From: Dichetophora obliterata
Lineage: Eukaryota; Arthropoda; Insecta; Diptera; Sciomyzidae
Assembly: GCA_963920525.1 (NCBI GenBank)
Contig: OY986438.1
Span: 130,664,920-130,728,919, forward strand
Direction of reading: 5' to 3'
Length of the DNA: 64,000 nucleotides
Shown: positions 10,884-21,034 of the stretch, in pieces
Layout: every line of letters begins with the position of its first letter
Numbering within the stretch: the stretch's first letter is position 1
Notes under the pieces: model-generated
Databases searched by the model: none
Seen by the model: only the letters and a program-made list of their open reading frames with translations
Told to the model about the DNA's origin: nothing
Made by a program: the position numbers and the translations under genes

Positions 10884-11285
10884 TAGTATACTGTAGGAAC
10901 GAAAATGTTTGGGCATACACGCGAAATTTTTCATTCAAATAGATTCATATTTTTATTGCTGCAATTTGATATCCTATAAAAGGTAAGACTACACAACTAA
11001 ATGCAACAATAAATTGTTAAATAACAAATTCAACACTAAACATATTTACTGCTTATTTTTTATTGTTAAATGGCAAATTTCCGAGCCAATTAAATGTACG
11101 GGCATATAATCGAAAGCGAAATTTTGAATATTTCAACTCTCCACTCACGAATGAATATTTGACAACATAGCAATAATTTTTGCTTCTACAGCGTACCAGC
11201 TGGCGAAAAAATGTCGCTGTCTGTTGGTAGTCAAAAATCTCAATGTACTTCTTATGGACATTTTTTTCGTTCCTACAGCATACTA
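10884..11285. mobile_element. MITE with TAGTATRCTGTAGGAACG ends
   Basis: The left end TAGTATACTGTAGGAACG (10884) and the reverse complement of the right end (TAGTATGCTGTAGGAACG, ending 11285) form inverted repeats with one difference. AGCT flanks both sides (10880-10883, 11286-11289), a possible 4-bp target duplication. There is no coding capacity. Superfamily is not assigned. Confidence 0.65.
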
Positions 11286-11735
11286 AGCTTATGATGAAAC
11301 TTAAATATGAATTTTTTTGCTTTATCTATCCCTCTAGTCCTTACGATATACAGTTTTTGAGACACTTGACTGTCTCAACATAGTATGCAAATTAGAGTGG
11401 GTTAATTTGAATGGGTTAAACAAAATTCACCCAGCGGTTGTGAAAATTGTAATCTACGATGAATTCAAAGAAGGTTTGCACAAAAAACCATGGGTCTAAA
11501 ATCAAAATCGATCTTCCCGTTTTTAACGAAAAACTTTTCGTATTTTATATTTATTTTAAAATATGCTAAGGTTAAGATAAAAAAGAAAAAATTTATATTC
11601 AAAATATTACAAAGATTGGAATGCTATTTATGTTAAGTTCTGTTACCCGTCCGCTCACAAAAACTAAACTTAACAATTCCGCTATTTTTTCAAAATTTAA
11701 ACTTTAATTAGTTTTATTTTCCGCGAAATCATATT

Positions 11736-12046
11736 CAGCCCTATCACTGAGTCCTGTCGTAGTACGATATCGTAGAAACTAAGAAAAAGGCATCACTGAG
11801 TTCATTCTAAGCGCCATTCGTAAGATTTATGAAGTAATTTGTTACGACGTGTTTTGGATATTGGAGAAGATTTCATTAAAAATGCATACAGTAAAACTGG
11901 TAATTCCTACTGAATATTATTTAAAAATTTTCTCCGATAGACAAAACACGTCGTAAAAAGTTTCTAAAATCTACGAATGAACTCAGCGATGCCTTTATCG
12001 TAGATTCTACGATATCGTACTACGACGGGACTCAGTGATAGGGCTG
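11736..12046. mobile_element. MITE with CAGCCCTATCACTGAG ends
   Basis: The left end CAGCCCTATCACTGAGTCC and the right end GGACTCAGTGATAGGGCTG are perfect 19-base inverted repeats. They extend, with mismatches, through 'tacgatatcgtaga' and 'aggcatcactgagttcat' to form arms of about 100 bases. Possible 3-bp duplication ATT at both edges. It is nested in the element at 11391-12850, and a degraded relative lies at 8581-8801. Confidence 0.8.
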
Positions 12047-12261
12047 ATTGTTGCAAACAAAATTATTTTATATATGAATGCAAAACAAAAACTACTAGTT
12101 TTTAATACTTTTTATTTCAAAATTACTTATTTTTAAGGTCTTGTTTGCTGTCCATCCGAGGTGTTGCGTTTCGACTTTCAACCGTGACTGCCATAACACC
12201 ATCGCGATTTTTTTCAATAGTTCGACGTAAAACGCTAGTCAGTAGTTAGACAAATAGCTCG

Positions 12262-12680
12262 GTTCGTTGAATGTGTGGATTAGTTTGTGGATACGGAAGT
12301 GGTGGATCGTCAAATTCGAGTAAATATTCGAGCAAATGGTCATAGGGTATGTTTGCAGTGAATGGCGGCTCCGATAAAATGCTATCGTAATCTAAGTTTA
12401 ACATGTCAACATAATAAGTGCAGCTAAAATTTATAGTAGGATTTTTGTATGGTCTTAATTTTGTTGGGTCGTGAAGTTTTTCACGATAATATAAAATTTT
12501 TCATCGCGCACTTGCTTTCTGTAGTTAAAAGGCATTGTAAGTAGCACATTTTCTGAGTGAGCAATATATGCGTTATTGTTTAGTGATCTAAACAGCTTGC
12601 GAAAGCTCATTAAATTTCCTTTTGAACAAGCCCAAACATAATCACTTTTGTCAAGTTTCTTAGAAGATTCAATAAAATTT
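12262..12680 (-). pseudogene. Unrecognised coding remnant inside TIR element
   Basis: On the minus strand an open stretch (about 12668-12470) reads ESSKKLDKSDYVWACSKGNL and on to FNYRKQVRDEKFY. After one frameshift near 12480 it continues open as a second stretch (about 12485-12262) containing NLDYDSILSEPPFTA and ending in a stop just after TELFV. The composition is clearly protein-like (balanced residues, aromatic-rich, no long homopolymers), unlike chance frames here. I do not recognise the family. Its position between inverted repeats suggests an element-encoded protein or a captured gene. Confidence 0.4.
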
Positions 12681-12924
12681 TAGCTTATTTAAAAAAAATG
12701 TAAATTACGAAAAGTTTCTCGTTAAAAACGGGAAGATCGATTTTGATTTTAGGCCCATGGTTTCTTGAGCAAACCTTCTTAGAATTCGTCGTAGATTACG
12801 ATTTTAACAACCTTTGGCGAAAAATTATGAAACAATGGGTACGTATTCTCCGTTATATTTTGTCACTTTTGTAGTTCATTATCTTTATTAGATATTAATA
12901 TTTGAATTTTTTTCATGCTCCCGG

Positions 12925-13115
12925 CAGAAGTGCACATGTCATTGAAAATCCATTTTCTCCATTTTGACTTGGATGTTTTTACGGACAATTTGGGCGATGT
13001 GAGTGACGAGCACGGAAAACGTTTTCACCAACAAATGAAGGCCATGAAGCGACCGTAAGCGGGTTCTGGGATACAACCATGATGGGCGATGGGTGATCAC
13101 CTCAACTACCTGGTT
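12925..13115 (+). pseudogene. Remnant of a multi-copy arthropod protein
   Basis: A plus-strand frame starting near 12930 contains HMSLKIHFLHFDLDVF, then DNLGDVSDEHGKRFHQQ, followed by two stop codons. This strongly recalls a conserved stretch ('MSLKIHFLHSHLDFF...NLG.VSDE.GERFHQ') of a multi-copy uncharacterised arthropod protein family that I suspect is transposon-borne. The match is from memory. The fragment is about 60 residues and cannot be functional. Confidence 0.5.
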
Positions 13116-13185
13116 TTGAATAGCCTTGATTCTAGCACTCCGTTGTAAGCACTGCCTCATAGTTTTATGAATTAATCCCTTAGTT

Positions 13186-13370
13186 TATTCAACCTCCATT
13201 CTGTTAAATGAATCGTTTTAACCTAGACTCAATTGTGTGAACGTATAAGTTATTAATTTGACCTACATTCGATTATATGAAAGGAGCTGTTATCTGTTTT
13301 GACTTCCACTCGGTTGTATGAATGAACATGTCAATTATTTTGACTAAAATTCAGTTCAATTAATGAACCC
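13186..13370 (+). repeat. ~41-bp degenerate minisatellite
   Basis: A unit of the form TTTGACCTACATTCGATTAT plus ATGAA begins at about 13188, 13217, 13257, 13298 and 13339. Spacings are 29 and then 40-41 bases. Units have diverged by several substitutions each. Confidence 0.6.
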
Positions 13371-13399
13371 ATTGATCGTTTCTACCTACACATGGTTAT

Positions 13400-14155
13400 T
13401 GGTTATCGGCTGCAGATAATTTTGTAGGTCACAAAAATCGACAATATGTTCACAAAAAATGTTTTTTTTTTTAAAATGTACACAAGATATTGCAACGTAA
13501 AAAAATGCTATTGACATAATTTACAATGTGGTTGTTACAATAACTCATTTTGTTTCCTTATCTGCTATGGCTTTGGTTAGGAAGTAACCTCAGACAAGTT
13601 ATGTTTCTTAAAATGACAAGAGGAGTTGAAATCATTACAATTGCGCGGTCAATCAACTAAGATGTCATATTTTCATTTCAACTGTACAAAAATTTGGACA
13701 TGAGAGGACTGCGATCATTCGCGGAACGATCATTCGCGATAATTAGAAATCAATTGTGCTTATATCATTCCGGTTACATTGAGCATATTTCAGTTGTAGC
13801 AACTTTCTTCTAATTACCCCAAATAACATTCATTATCCGCAACTTTACGACCATAAATTAATTATCTGAGTGCATTTGGTCCCTTATACGAGAAAAAAAC
13901 TTCGAAAGCTACAAAAAATGGAAGGTTTCGGAAAGTTTTTACTTAAAAAAAAATGTAATCGAGTATTGGAAGAAAACTTTCATGTAATCAAATGAGAGTA
14001 TGGTAAGAATAAGCTAGTAGCAAGATGCAACAGTTTTTTAAATATTCAAAATTTTATTCTTTTAGTTAGTTAATTTATTAAGCCTTTTGAATTACTCTAT
14101 AAGATAAGAAAATAAAGTCCATAAGATTGTTATAAATTCGTAGACGAATGATGAC
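13400..14155. other. Unassigned sequence
   Basis: No gene or repeat boundary is recognised between the minisatellite and the foldback element. Confidence 0.45.
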
Positions 14156-14670
14156 ATATAAAACAGGGTTCAGAAATTTTCACTCATGTAACAGAAATCT
14201 CCAACATAAATGTCAATAAACACTATTTGAAGCACACAACACACAATGTTAATTTCATTTCATTTTTGTGTGTAACGTAGTTATCGTGTTGTTGATCATC
14301 CAACATGAATTCTTCTTTTTAATATTTGCTTGTGCGTCATAAACTCAAACAATGATCGATCTCAACAATTCTCTGTGTTTCAGTTTTACATTTATGTTTG
14401 CGTCAAAATGTTCATGTTGGAGAATTCAGGCCTTTGTCAAAACCAAAACAAAGACAATTTTTCCAACATGAATAAGTGGTGTTTGCAAAATTGTCTTTGT
14501 TTGTGTCGGTCATTAAGATCGATCACTACCGTCGTGTGGCGTAAAAAACAAATGCTGTTCTGGTTGCTGTGCAGCGTATTGAATTGGTTTTTGGCCAAGT
14601 GTAGCAAATTTCGGCGTCAATTAGAAAATATTTTAAAATATTAAAATAATAACCTAATAATATGTTTTTT

Positions 14671-15365
14671 TCAAGAGATTTAAACGTCATTTATCAGTGT
14701 TGAGGGGTCGCTGATTTCGAATCTAAAGTCAGAATGTTAAAATTCAAGATAGTGGATAGTGTTGCCACCTTAATTTTTTTTAGTTTTCTGAATTCGGGGC
14801 TGGCAAAAAAAAAATGGTATACCAAAAATGGGTCGCTGAACCCAAATCCGTTGTCAGAATTTCCAAATTATTAAATTTTGAAATAATAGGGCTGCCACCT
14901 AATATTATATCTTTTCAAGAGTTTTAAACGTCATTTATCAGTATTAAGGGGTCGCTGATTTCGAATCTAAAGTCAGAATTTTAAAATTCAAGATGGGGGA
15001 TAGGGTTGCCACCTTAATTTTTTTTAGTTTTATGAATTCGGGGCTGACAAAAAAAAATGGTACACCAAAAATGGGTCCCTCAATCCGAATCCGTTGTCAG
15101 AATTTTCAAATTATGAAATTTTGAAATGATAAGGTTGCCACCTATTATTATATCTTTTCAAGAGTTTTAAACGTCATTTATCAGTGTTAAGGGGTCGCTG
15201 ATTTCGAATCTAAAGTCAGAATTTTAAAATTCAAGATGGGGGATAGGGTTGCCACCTTAATTTTTTTTAGTTTTATGAATTCGGGGCTGGCAAAAAAAAA
15301 TGGTACACCAAAAATGGGTCCCTCAATCCAAATTCGTTGTCAGAATTTTCAAATTATAAAATTTT
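14671..15365 (+). repeat. 243-bp subrepeats, left arm of foldback
   Basis: Units begin with TCAAGAGWTTTAAACGTC at 14671, 14915 and 15158 (periods 244 and 243). Each contains a 'gggtcgctgatttcgaatc' block and a 'gaattcggggctg' block. The third unit runs into the central spacer. Confidence 0.85.
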
Positions 15366-15375
15366 CGAAATTCGA

Positions 15376-15910
15376 TATCAGCGACCCCTTAACACTGATA
15401 AATGACGTTTAAAACTCTTGAAAAAACATACTATTAGATGGCAACCCTATTATTTCAAAATTTTATAATTTGGAAATTCTGACAACGGATTCGGGTTCAG
15501 CGACCCATTTTTGGTATGCCATTTTTTTTTCGCCAGCCCCGAATTCATAAAACTAAAAAAAATTAAGGTGGCAACCCTATCCCCCATCTTGAATTTTAAA
15601 ATTCTGACTTAAGATTCGAAATCAGCGACCCCTTAATACTGATAAATGACGTTTAAAACTCTTGAAAAGATATAATATTAGGTGGCAGCCCTATTATTTC
15701 AAAATTTAATAATTTGGAAATTCTGACAACGGATTTGGGTTCAGCGACCCATTTTTGGTGTACCATTTTTTTTTTGCCAGCCCCGAATTCAGAAAACTAA
15801 AAAAAATTAAGGTGGCAACACTATCCACTATCTTGAATTTTAACATTCTGACTTTAGATTCGAAATCAGCGACCCCTTAACACTGATAAATGACGTTTAA
15901 ATCTCTTGAA
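15376..15910 (-). repeat. 243-bp subrepeats, right arm of foldback
   Basis: The same units in inverse orientation, with the anchor ending at about 15421, 15665 and 15908 (periods 244 and 243). This mirrors the left arm about a centre near 15290. Confidence 0.85.
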
Positions 15911-16403
15911 AAAACATATTATTAGGTTATTATTTTAATATTTTAAAATATTTTCTAATTGACGCCGAAATTTGCTACACTTGGCCAAAAACCAATTCAA
16001 TACGCTGCACAGCAACCAGAACAGCATTTGTTTTTTACGCCACACGACGGTAGTGATCGATCTTAATGACCGACACAAACAAAGACAATTTTGCAAACAC
16101 CACTTATTCATGTTGGAAAAATTGTCTTTGTTTTGGTTTTGACAAAGGCCTGAATTCTCCAACATGAATATTTTGACGCAAACATAAGTGTAAAACTGAA
16201 ACACAGAGAATTGTTGAGATCGATCATTGTTTGAGTTTGTGACGCACAAGCAAATATTAAAACGAAGAATTCATGTTGGATGATCAACAACACGATAACT
16301 ACGTTACACACAAAAATGAAATGAAAATAACATTGTGTGTTGTGTGCTTCAAGCAAATGTTTGTGAGTGAAGGTGTGTGAATATTCTGAACCCTGATATA
16401 AAA

Positions 16404-16926
16404 TGAATAAATAAATTCAAAATAAATATTAAATGGTAAATTTAAACTTTATCGAAAGATAAAGAAATAGCGTTTAAATTGTAAAAAAGCTTAATTAAAA
16501 CCTTTTACTAAAAATGCATAACTTTACCATTTTAGTATTAATTTAAATTAAATATTGCATTTTTTTTTGAAAAAATTTAAATTTTAATGCAAAAAATTCA
16601 AACAAATTTTATCTTCGCGAGTTACCCTGACCCTGATTTTTGCTTAAATTCGTATTTTTTGTAATTGTGCATCGGTGGTGTGTAAACTACTGAGCTGATC
16701 TGACAATTGTGCGTTAATAAATTGTATAACATTCCGAAAATTTAAAAAAAAATTTATATCTCGCAAACGAAACCATTAAAAAATATTTAAAAATGATTTT
16801 TTTGTTTTGTGGACCAAATTCCATGAGAAAATAATAGTGAGCTGTGAGCTAAAAATTTCCGATTTTGTTACCTTGTGTTATCGGTCATTTCGTTCTGAAC
16901 AACGGACCACATTTGCGACAACTGTG
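16404..16926. other. Unassigned AT-rich sequence
   Basis: No recognisable feature between the foldback element and the next MITE. Confidence 0.45.
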
Positions 16927-16929
16927 TAA

Positions 16930-17026
16930 TACTACGTTTACAGTGGACCAAATGACTCATTTTAAATTCAATGACTCATTTTAAATTCATTTCAAATGAG
17001 TCATTTGGTCCACTGTAAACGTAGTA
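16930..17026. mobile_element. 97-bp palindromic MITE with TAA duplication
   Basis: Perfect 33-base inverted repeats (16930-16962 and 16994-17026) begin TACTACGTTTACAGTGG and enclose a 31-base spacer. The spacer contains a second copy of AATGACTCATTTTAAATTC. TAA flanks both sides (16927-16929, 17027-17029). A 3-bp TWA target is typical of PIF/Harbinger, so that is the likely mobiliser. The perfect arms imply a recent insertion. Confidence 0.85.
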
Positions 17027-17029
17027 TAA

Positions 17030-18290
17030 GAGTATTTGATTTATCAATAATGTGATGTCAGAAAAATTTGACACTGTTTCGCAGTAACAAAAAGGATTTT
17101 TATCATGCTATTTGTGACGATGAATAAAACATTGTTCTATCACTAAACATTTGAGTCCAATCGGTAGTCTGCACAGTCGTTATTACCTAGTGAAAGCCGT
17201 TAGAAGCGCCCAACAACAAAACAAGCGATCGGTAAAGTTTAAGTTACTATTTTTTGGGATGCATATGGTGTAAAAAACATAGACTACACTCTAACAAAAA
17301 TCTACGCGAATTTAAGGCAATTATTGCTGGCAACAGAATTCCTACATTTAATCATAGCAAGTAATCGCACAACTTTAGCTGTGGTTGACGAAATTCAAAC
17401 AAAAAAAAAAAAATCGAAAGTTATGTGTGCTATAGTTGCTATGGCAGCTGATGCAAAACGGAGATATCAAAAATGTTTTTTGTCTCATAAAGAAAATAAA
17501 TAAATAAATTGTAAACAACACAATATTGGGAAAGAAAAATTTTGCTTAACGCTAAAAATCGTTTTGTGTAATGAACATAATTTTGAAAAAATTACGTTCG
17601 TTTTATGTTCTTTTTTGTTTGACGTTTGTCATCCGCAGCTCATGAGAAAATAGACTGTGTGCGCGGCTACCTTATAAATAGTTGTATCACAAGAATTATA
17701 TATTCAAGATTCCGCCTTGCGCATGTCCGCTATATTTGTGAGCACGTGCATGTGACGTCAGAAGTGCAAGAGAAAAGAGAGTCAAACTGACTGAAAAAAA
17801 CGTAGTAAAACATTTTTAATAGTGGCATTCGATTTAAAAATCTCCTCATTTTCTTATAAAATCTTGGTTTTGTAAAAGAAATAATTTTAAATAAAAAAAA
17901 ACGCTTGTACAGAAAAAATATTAATATTTTTCATTACTATCTTTGATCAAAATTTTATATCTTATTGGGGTGTTGACTTCCGTGTTGAGACCCTCACAAA
18001 AAATAGCTATGTTGCTCGATTTATTTTGAGAGCAGTTTGACTGTTTCTTTGTGTGTATTTCGTTTGTTTCCCAATCAGCCAATCAGATTCATTTGCTTAG
18101 TTTCGTTTGTTGTTTATGTGATATTTTTGTTTGGATGTATTTTCACTTATGACCTGTGCAGAAGATTGCCATTTCTGCGCACTTAAGGCGTGATCTTCTT
18201 TATATTGTTCTTGGTTGTATCATGCATTTAATATATTTTTATTTCAGAGAGCCAAATTCAAAACATTTTACGCTAGAAGAGCGTAAAAAC
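17030..18290. other. Unassigned sequence
   Basis: No gene recognised. A long A run (17400-17413) and ordinary AT-rich sequence. Confidence 0.45.
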
Positions 18291-18291
18291 T

Positions 18292-18594
18292 TTGTCCTAC
18301 AATTATTGCTTTCGCACTTTCTTTAAAAAACTCTCTTCTAAAATTATCTCTAGCAATCTTGTCTTCGCGTATAAAAAAACGCTAGAAATGCGTGAAGTCT
18401 CACAAGTAAGTTTTGAACAAAGAAACATTGGCCGCATTCTAGCCGAAAAAGTGCTCAAGAACTGTTCCACAACTTTCGGGCTGAATGGTATGCTCTCACA
18501 GAACATGTTCCTTGAGATGTCACAATTTATATAGCGAAAATATTTTATGCTACTTCGCTACTTGAGCACTTTTTCGGCAAGAATGCGGCCATTA
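18292..18594. repeat. Inverted repeat ATGGCCGCATTCT...GTGCTCAAG
   Basis: A 32-base segment at about 18427-18459 (TTGGCCGCATTCTAGCCG then AAAAAGTGCTCAAG) recurs inverted at about 18562-18594 with two differences. The spacer is about 100 bases. The segment right of it (18600-18630) is the dispersed repeat also found at 2573. Probably part of an unnamed TIR element whose outer ends I could not fix. Confidence 0.5.
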
Positions 18595-18869
18595 ACAACT
18601 CTGTAGAGAGTCAATCACACAGCAGAAGGTGCTACTCTTTCCAACTTCATTAGGTTTGAATAAGTAAGCTGACCAATATGCTGTTTAAGTTTTATGTAAT
18701 GTGACACTTGTTCGAATAAACTCTTCGAAATCAAATAACGTTAAAGAAATGGTTTTTATTTTAGGGAAAGCGTTATCAGTGCTGCCAGAAAAGGGAAATA
18801 CCACCGATTTGCGGGAATTTTCAACGAAAAGGGAAAACGGGAACAACACTTTTAAAAACGGGGATTATT

Positions 18870-19610
18870 AGGTTGAAAGAGAGCAATTTCGTCACAAAAT
18901 TAACAAATTATGCTATTAATATTTTTAAAATCTTTTATTTAAATACAATTCAAAATTATCTGAGTCATCTTGAGTTTTAACCTAGTTTTATTACTATTAC
19001 CTATGGGTTTTTAATTTAAATTCATTTGGATTGTCATCACACCTTATTTTTTCTGCAGAAGAGTGCAAAAAGAGAAATTTTGTCACAATATCAACAAATT
19101 ATGTTCTGAATTTTTTAACATCTTGTATTTAAATACATATTAAGGGTTCTCATCTAAACATGTCAACATGTAAAGCATCTAAACTTTTGATGAGCGATAA
19201 AGTGTAAATAGCGTAAATGTCGACAAAATGGCGCCTGCGGCTACGACAACATTATGATTTTTGAAAATTTAAACCTTTTAAAAACCTTCATTAACATAGA
19301 AAAATAAATAAAACGTGTTCAAATAAATAAAACGTGTTTTAAATATGTAATGATTAGCGCCAAAGGCATCCCTCATTCACATACGTAGATTTACATGCTT
19401 GTTTACACTACAAAATAGGCTCGAAAATTATGTAAACTCACGCCCATACAAATTTTGACAGATAGTTTACGCGCATGAAAGTTCACAAGGTTAACAATAT
19501 TTACGGATCAGTTACATGCTTAGATGAGAACCCTTATTGAAATTATCTGAGTCATCTTGAGTTTTAATTTAATTTTATTACTATTGGAAAAAGCCTGTTT
19601 GTTTAATTTA
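18870..19610 (+). repeat. ~200-bp tandem duplication, second copy interrupted
   Basis: Two related segments, about 18875-19045 and 19065-19140 plus 19536-19620, share 'gtcacaaaattaacaaattatg', 'tatttaaatac' and 'attatctgagtcatcttgag'. The second is split by the MITE at 19142-19535, so the first copy acts as an empty-site reference. Confidence 0.7.
19142..19535. mobile_element. MITE with AAGGGTTCTCATCTAA ends and ATT duplication
   Basis: Termini AAGGGTTCTCATCTAA and TTAGATGAGAACCCTT are perfect 16-base inverted repeats and continue imperfectly. ATT flanks both sides (19139-19141, 19536-19538). Removing the element plus one ATT restores a sequence matching the paralogous copy near 18945-18975, which confirms the boundaries. 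No coding capacity. Confidence 0.85.
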
Positions 19611-19620
19611 ATTCCATTTG

Positions 19621-20390
19621 GATTATCATCAGCTGAAATCTCAAACGTAATTTTTTCTCTGTTCAGCGTAATTTGATTTATTTTCTAGGAAAAATCATAG
19701 AAAATGGTTGAATAAAATTGAGAACTTTTAAAAGATTTAATTTCTGGGACAAAGGCGGAACATTTAGACTTTTCACATTTGTGGAGCCTATCGTTTGGAA
19801 AAACAAAATGCATCCCTCATTAATTCCATTGTGATCCTATTTATTCAAAAAATCTAAATATATATCGACTTAAAATATATGTCACTAAAAATATTGATTT
19901 ACTTAATTTACTTACACAAGATGTAAGAAATTTTTTACAAACCCGGGTAAATATTTAAATTCTGAAAGTAGTAATCTGACTCTTAAGTGCATTAATTTTT
20001 TTTATTTTTTTACGCCAAAGAGAATGATAACGACAAATTTAATTTTTTTAAAACTTACTTGGTGAAAAATCGATTAAAATAGCTAAAAATACTAAAAAAC
20101 GGTCAAACCGTCATTTAACAAACAAAAATTTATAACTTTATTTTTGAGCAACCAATTTTCTAATCTTTGCTGAAAGAGTCTGTTTACTTGAGACTCTGAA
20201 AATTAAAACAAGAATTCGTAATCTTATATATGGAAAGGTCAAATAAAAATCCTTACAACATTGCTATTCAAAAATATATTTCGGTTTCTGTTATGAAAAA
20301 GTAAAAAAAAGAGTAGTTCAGAGTGTGTAGTTGTAGGGTTTAATATGAAATTTGCAGATACAAGTGAAATGTTCCCAAATATTAAAAAAA
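19621..20390. other. Unassigned AT-rich sequence
   Basis: No gene, RNA or repeat boundary recognised. Confidence 0.45.
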
Positions 20391-20398
20391 ATGTACAG

Positions 20399-20688
20399 TA
20401 GGGCGGGTCGATTTATTTTTCGACAATTTCCCTATGATTTCACCTTTCCAACGCGCCTACTGGCGATTAAACCCGATCGATAGTTTTTGAGTTATGGATG
20501 TGAACGTGTAGGTAATATTTCATACGAACGTCAATTTGGGAAAAAATCTACCAACAAAAAGTAGGGGACTCGATTTTAACGATAGAGGTATGGTTCCTTT
20601 GGCAAATTTTCATGGAATAACCCATAGAATACGGAAATCATAGGGAAATTGGTGAATTTTTTCACTCCCTACAAATCGACCCGCCCTA
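20399..20688. mobile_element. hAT-like MITE with TAGGGCGGGTCGATTT ends
   Basis: Termini TAGGGCGGGTCGATTT (20399) and AAATCGACCCGCCCTA (20688, with one base inserted pairing aside) are inverted. A further inner pair is formed by 'atttccctatgatttc' and 'gaaatcatagggaaat'. The 8-bp flanks ATGTACAG and ATGTACAT differ at one base, and both fit the hAT target pattern. 290 bases, no coding capacity. Confidence 0.8.
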
Positions 20689-21034
20689 ATGTACATCCTT
20701 CATTTTTCTCTTCCGCATAGCTGTGTATTATCGAAAAATGGGCATATCGAAAAATTTAGATCGTATTCTAAGAGGTCTTAAAAGTTACATAGGTTGGTCA
20801 AGATCTACTAAATAAAATTTTAGAAAAAAATAAGGATGTCTTCCTCTCCCGCAAGGACAAAGTTGTTTTTTGAGAAGAACAGTAAAAAATCACGATCTCA
20901 AAATGCTTTGATTTTTGTCAGAAAAACAACACATGTCCTAAAGTAAATGTATTGATTATGTATTGACGTTTTCATTAAATTTAATAATTTGGATATTTTT
21001 TGCATGTGCATTTTCTTGTTTTTGAGAAATGTAA

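Larger units (their letters stand above)
11391..12850. mobile_element. TIR element interrupted by a MITE, with a coding remnant
   Basis: About 150 bases at 11410-11560 match the reverse complement of 12690-12845. The shared blocks include GTAATCTACGA, ACCATGGG and AAAATCGATCTTCCCGTTTT. The enclosed DNA holds a MITE (11736-12046) and a minus-strand coding remnant. The outermost ends are poorly conserved (the left may start at TAGAGTGGG, 11396), so the boundaries are approximate. Confidence 0.55.
14164..16395. mobile_element. 2.2-kb hAT-like foldback element
   Basis: The element starts CAGGGTTCAGAA (14164) and ends TTCTGAACCCTG (16395). It is flanked by a perfect 8-bp duplication ATATAAAA (14156-14163, 16396-16403). 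CAGGG ends plus an 8-bp target with T at position 2 and A at position 7 fit the hAT superfamily. Nearly the whole element is one giant inverted repeat: arms 14164 to about 15203 and about 15376 to 16395, with a ~170-bp spacer. Each arm holds an outer ~500-bp unique part and inner 243-bp tandem subrepeats. The outer parts contain the same 104-residue frame in mirror image, which has no recognised domain. No transposase is present, so it depends on another element. Confidence 0.85.

Noticed and set aside
14330..14644. 104-residue frame, present again in mirror image at 15935-16249
   Set aside because: It is duplicated only because the foldback arms are inverted copies. It has no recognised domain and cysteine/phenylalanine-rich composition typical of chance frames.
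14671..15910. CRISPR-like array
   Set aside because: Units are 243 bp without unique spacers, lie inside a eukaryotic foldback element and have no associated genes.
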